Below, piece after piece: positions 59,300 to 64,000 of a DNA stretch of 64,000 nt. Positions within the stretch are counted from its first letter, which is position 1. Every line of letters begins with the position of its first letter. The notes beneath the pieces are model-generated. The model was not told where the DNA came from and ran no database searches. It saw only the letters and a list, made by a program, of their open reading frames with translations. Both the position numbers and the translations under genes were made by a program. The DNA is from Chalara sp. BL73 (taxonomy: Eukaryota; Ascomycota; Leotiomycetes; Helotiales), in the NCBI GenBank assembly GCA_918026815.1, contig CAKJVC010000124.1, forward strand, positions 496,001 to 560,000, read 5' to 3'.

Positions 59300-60950
59300 A
59301 TGTCAACTGACGATCAGGAGCTTCTGGCAAAGATTAGCCAGCTCGCTGGTAAGTTGCCACCAACTTCTGCCTTTTTGTCACGGAATATCTCCTAACTCTT
59401 CCACCAAGGCCAAATAAACCGCCATAAGAATGGCAGTACATCGGATCAATGGACACAGCATCAGCCTTCATCACGAGGTGGTTATCGTGGTGGTATGTCG
59501 TCACTCCAAAGACACAACTATGCCGCTTACAAACATGAAGGCTATGCACAAGCAGCTTCAGGCTGGGGATCCAGCCGTGGTGGATACCACTCTAGAGGCT
59601 ATGGCGGTAGGCCACAAGTTCATCGAAATCGGAGCCTGGTCATCAATAACAACCTGTCTAAATCAAACATTAAAACCGCAAATCTTAAGAGCGATATTGC
59701 TCAAGTTCCGCCCGCGACTTTAGCAACCGCTCCGGGCTGGGTTACCAAGTCCGATCGCCACCTTCAATTAATCAACTCTTCCGTTTACGACAGAGAAACC
59801 CAGAATCGTGCTAAAGCTATGGAAGAGACAAGGAGGCAAAAATTGAAACAGAGAAACGAAGTCGAGAAATCAAAGCTTAGCAAGCATCTTTATCGTGGAA
59901 GTGGAAATCATGCTTTGCAAAGCAGACAGCACGAGATAACAGTAAATGGCATTCAATTTCGAGTTGCGAGGGATGGAAGTAAGCTTGTCAAAGTTCCCGG
60001 TGAGTATTTACACTATAAAGGATATAAAAATCCTAGCAATTAACTATTGCTGGGCCCAGCTGAACATCGCAGGTGATCTCAATGCTGCCAAGGCTACTCC
60101 CAAAATGGCTACTGTTGGTAGAGTCAAATTCTATAGGAGCAAGAACGGAAATCTCATCCGCGCTGGTATCGTTAGAGCCTACCGGTACGGATGTACCCTA
60201 CAGATATGCGATAGCAATGACACTAGGCGTGGAATGGCTAACAAGAGACGTAGGGAGACTGGAGCTGTAAAGAAGGTCAACGAACCTTGCAAATCATTCA
60301 CAACAACGGGTAACCCCTTTCTCTCTAGAATTCAGACCAGCCTCGCATATTCAAAAAGAGGGTCCTTTTGGGTGTCAGCTAACACACCTATGTAAATTCT
60401 AGGTTCTTGTTCAAAAGGCCCGCGATGCCGATATATTCATGATCCTTCAAAGGTTGCAGTATGCAAAGAGTTTCTTCTGAGGTCGTCATGTCCAAGTGGA
60501 GATTCCTGCGACCTATCACATGACCTTACTTCAGAGAGAACCCCCTTCTGCTTGCATTTTGGCAAGGGCAATTGCTCCAACCTAAATTGCCGTTACGCAC
60601 ATGTTAGAGTTTCACCAACTGCCCCTGTCTGCTACTCGTTCGGAATTTATGGATACTGTGAGAAGGGATCAAGCTGCGAAGAGCGCCATGTTCATGAATG
60701 CCCTGACTTCAGTAATACAGGTAAATGCACTAGAAAAGGATGCAAGCTGCCACACCGACACAAAGCGAGCGTCATGCGGATAAATACAGGTTCGATAGAG
60801 GAGGATAGTGACATCTCCAGCGACGAAGATGAAGACGAGATCGACAGCGATGATATAGACTCCGATGACCTTGAAGGAGACTTTATGGGTCTAGACGACG
60901 ACGCACCCGACCTAAACCCTCTACAACAGGATTTTGTTCCATTTTCTTAA
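59300..60950 (+). CDS. Five-finger CCCH protein, ZC3H3-like
   Basis: Exons are 59300-59348, 59409-59999, 60073-60309 and 60403-60950, giving about 474 residues. The N-terminal part has an RGG-like Gly/Tyr/Ser-rich section and a basic coiled region. From about residue 280 come five CCCH fingers in a row: CKSFTTTGSC..H, CKEFLLRSSC..H, CLHFGKGNC..H, CYSFGIYGYC..H and CPDFSNTGKC..H, followed by an acidic C-terminus. Five consecutive fingers with this spacing match ZC3H3-type proteins, which work in nuclear mRNA polyadenylation and export. A 42-base segment at 60185-60226 has GT..AG ends and a length divisible by three, so it could be an extra intron (giving 460 residues) or alternative splicing. 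Confidence 0.85.
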
Positions 60951-63900
60951 AATGCTATCACTTCCCGTCCCACAAAGCCAATGGAAGCCTAGCTGGACCG
61001 ATCAAGAGATTCTTCTGCTATCAGATCTTCTTTTCTTTTTGATTATCAAGCTTTACTTAAGCTATAATAGCATGGAGTTATAATCAATTAGCGTTACATT
61101 GCGATGGCGCATGTTTGGAGGATATTTACGGGATACCCAAGTGCGTGCGATGATTGCAAGATGAAACTTCTTTCAGTCGTTATACATAGAATAATACAAA
61201 ATACATTTCATCCTATATTATTTTCCGCTCCCTTATTCCTAATACCTATTCGTTATTGCACTCTCACTTTAACTGTGTCGGAAGGCAACCCTTTTCCTTG
61301 CTTCGAAAAGCAGGTCCGAATTTCAATAACAATCTATACAACTAAATATCAAAATCATGAGCAAGCTGCCATTTTTCAATCCATTCCCATAACTGTTGTA
61401 CCAGTGTACAAAATACCACCTTTTCGATTGCATATCACGCTATAGATATTCAATTGAACTCAACCTCGCTGAGATTCACCTCAGCTAACTCCTAAAAGAC
61501 GCCTCTTTGTGACAGTTCAACTTCTCAAATCTCATTTACGGCTAGAGCAACACATATCAAGTCCCTGTTATTACTGATGACTCGTGCAAAGCGCTACTTA
61601 CATCATTCACTTTGGTAAGCTATATCAGGGGTATATTGGATATACAAGACTCCGCGCACTTTTCGTAATCACTGTGGGCTAAATGTTCTCGGCTCCTGAA
61701 GCGAAGATGGGTGCCTTGCACAAGTATCAAACCAGTGACTGGAAGGATTCTGTTTCAAAAAGAGGCTGGTGTTGGCTGATGTTTTCTATGATTGGAACCA
61801 GAAGCCGTCACCGCCACAGCCCAATATTCCATGTTGGGAAGCGCAAGAGACGACGAGATGGTGGAGCCGAGAGAGAAGTCTTGCGAAGCTCTTCACCGCT
61901 TCTTCCCTTTTGGATAGAGGTAACGTCGACTCTTCATCAACTCCTCCCACCTGATGTTTATCAATGGCAGGAAACATGATGCGTTTCTTCAGCAAGACAC
62001 TAGATGACACTAGACGGCTCTTTGAAGAGAAGAAACACGTGTGTGACGATCTGGAGCGTTGCGGCAATGCAGCTATCCGCAAGATCTTTTGCAGCTTGCA
62101 TACTTACATGACAGATACAGTGACACGAAAGATGCACTTCCCACTTATCCAGTATCCGACGCCGCTTGCCGGATATGTGCTGCATTCTCAACACTCTCCC
62201 CCCCCCCCCCCCCCAAACGAAATTTGTTACGCCCGGCGCCTCTCAAGCATGATAGGAGACTGGTTTGGCAATGCGATCGAAGATTCACCGACAGTCTTAT
62301 TTTAGGCTGTGGTTCAAAGGTTTGTTTGCTAACGGAGCGGTTCACCAAAAGGACCCATTGGGAGACCATGGTCTTTGTTGATGGACCGCGAAAGAGGCTG
62401 GGCGGTGTGTACCTCGCCGCCTGCGAGTGGTGGAGTGACATAGGGCTTTGGCGTTGTTGTTCAGAGCTTCGGAGCTTCTACGCGTGACAAGCAACCAGTA
62501 ACGGACCATTACCCGGAAAATCCTTCCCAAAAACCCCCACCGGATCCGTCTGTTGTATCGTTTGAGAATCGAGACACAGTCGCGTTGCCTGACCGCCATA
62601 CTTTCTTGTTTAGGGTTCCATTGTTGTTGGTCCCCTAAGCGGCCGCGGCTGCGTCATGCTTTCCAAGCCATTTTTCACTGGAAATTTTTGGGGGACAGGA
62701 TTATCAAGTTTGAGGATTATAGAATGACGAAAAGCTTCAAATTTTCATAATGTCATGCCATATCCTATAGTCCCGGAATATTACCCAACTAACAAGATAT
62801 TAAGTGTCTTAAAAAAAAAACCCTCCGGAAATGGAGGTTAAAAATGGGGCGCGGGTACGATCCTTCTGGGGGATCCTGTCGATGGTCTCCCGCTCTGCCG
62901 CTGTATCCCAGCTGTCTGGGAGCGAAAAGAGTCCTAAATCGGATTGGTGCCGTGCTATATCTGGAATATTATGAGCGCTTGCACGTGAAGTTGAAATGAG
63001 TGACCGCTCTATTTAGATGGATGATGAATGGCTGTTAAGCTTAAGTTGGGCATGATTACCAAAGGATTGCAGAAGCCCAGTTGGAACATGTCGGAAGCCT
63101 ACCGCACCAGTCAATCGAGAATGTTCAGGGCATCCGAAGACATTGAGGCCGCAGTGCTTGAAGGGGATAACTAACTTGGGAGTCAGGCTTGTAAAAGCGT
63201 AACCTTGGAAATTGGGGATGCGATCCGAGTGGGAGAGCAGCGCGGGGATTAAGATGACGAGTTTTGCGATCTCATCCACGCCTGACTTCTGGAAGAACGC
63301 CTGATAGAATCACGATGGTGTTCCCACCCGAGAGCAAAACGCGATTCTGGAACACGAGGAGAACCCTCTGACCTACCGTTTGTACCGGTCGGCTCGAAGC
63401 TGCAAGGCAAGCTTGAAAACATGAGATAGCTATCGCACAAAGCTACGCTTACAAGCCTACATCCAAAATAACACAAATTCAGATTGCCTCAAGTGCGCGA
63501 TTGGCGTTGGTTTCCTGGTTACGAGCTCTTTAGGCGTGTAGCCTATCATTCGATCAAACAAAGAATCATTGTTCTGGCGGGAGGAGGCGGTCTCTGTAGA
63601 GAGGCCAGGTGCTTGTGGTACATTGCGGCCTATGAGCGTGTCTATAGAAGCAAACTTGGCATGCAATAGGCACCGCGTAGCGAATCGGCGCAACAGTTGA
63701 TGGCAAGCATTTTTCATTTGGGCAGGGCCGCGAGAGCTGAGTGGATGAGGGAAACGTGAGAGCATATGGACCGTAGCCCCTTCTTTCCCCCCCTCTCCTC
63801 AGATAGGAAAAGGGTTGATGCCCAACGTGAAGGGCCTGTAACCTCAACTTAGTAATAGGCCGATAGCACTATGGCTCCTTGTAGAAGAGAGGGAGAGAGA

Positions 63901-64000
63901 GAGACAGGGCAAGTTGACAAGTGACCTTGGCTGTGGGAATCGCTTGCACCCGCATCGCATCCGCCTGTCGCCTTGCTTTTCCCGTTTTACCTGGGTCCCT
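60951..64000. other. Gene-free end of window
   Basis: The final 3 kb has no open frame with recognisable protein character. It contains a run of 17 C at 62198-62214 and CT-rich patches near the end. Confidence 0.55.
62198..62214. repeat. C17 homopolymer run
   Basis: Seventeen C in a row are seen directly. Such runs are prone to length error in sequencing and could hide a small assembly fault. Confidence 0.8.

Noticed and set aside
62850..62880. Box B-like GGGTACGATCC sequence
   Set aside because: No box A partner and no tRNA fold nearby.
63457..63847. Overlapping minus-strand frames near the end
   Set aside because: They overlap in different frames and have no protein-like motifs.
1..64000. 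Secondary-metabolite cluster, CRISPR array or intact transposon
   Set aside because: No PKS, NRPS, terpene cyclase, transposase, reverse transcriptase or direct-repeat array with spacers is visible. The OYE and MFS genes alone do not make a cluster.

Overview
The window is nuclear DNA of a filamentous ascomycete (Pezizomycotina). Genes are broken by short introns of about 45-70 bases with GT..AG ends and CTRAC-type branch sites. The protein set is a fungal housekeeping set. The gene content fits Leotiomycetes, but that placement is inference from general look only. I rebuilt 21 protein genes, one of them without a supported start codon, plus one decayed gene, one intron-containing tRNA gene and two tRNA-like relics. 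Exon joins come from splice signals and protein continuity, not from transcripts.

Layout. From 1 to 7.9 kb the DNA is AT-rich and gene-poor. It holds a broken DUF4419 gene, one alpha/beta hydrolase gene, and scattered copies of a short TTGTTGC-type motif. From 8 to 19.3 kb it is gene-dense: mitochondrial ribosomal protein bL21m, a large unrecognised protein with two CxxC pairs, the STT3 oligosaccharyltransferase subunit, ATP synthase subunit e, and the cytoplasmic dynein intermediate chain. From 19.3 to 33 kb genes are sparse and look like nutrient and redox functions: a secreted GH43 glycosidase, a phosphate-permease-like MFS transporter and an Old Yellow Enzyme. The gap at 22.8-23.4 kb holds four copies of a motif spaced about 195 bp.

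From 33 to 49.1 kb and 51.6 to 61 kb lie two further dense blocks. The first carries a NUFIP1/CCCH protein, RNA polymerase III subunit RPC25, ribosomal proteins S15 and P2, SPT2, a complex I accessory subunit, a small chromodomain protein, SIL1, and a 1291-residue fusion of a SERAC1-like hydrolase with a CorA-type membrane end. The second carries MPS1 kinase, an SGNH hydrolase, COP9 signalosome subunit 4, TFIIF beta, and a five-finger CCCH protein of ZC3H3 type. Between them are a probable tRNA-His gene and a tRNA relic. The last 3 kb (61-64 kb) has no supported gene.

The genes do not form one pathway or a secondary-metabolite cluster. Six head-to-head pairs share short promoters (about 360-780 bp), and CACGTG palindromes sit in three of those and in two other promoters. 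I found no CRISPR array, intact transposon or clear new defence system. The most unusual items are the hydrolase-CorA fusion, the DUF4419 relic, and the short motif that recurs at roughly 200-bp steps in two separate gene-poor regions.
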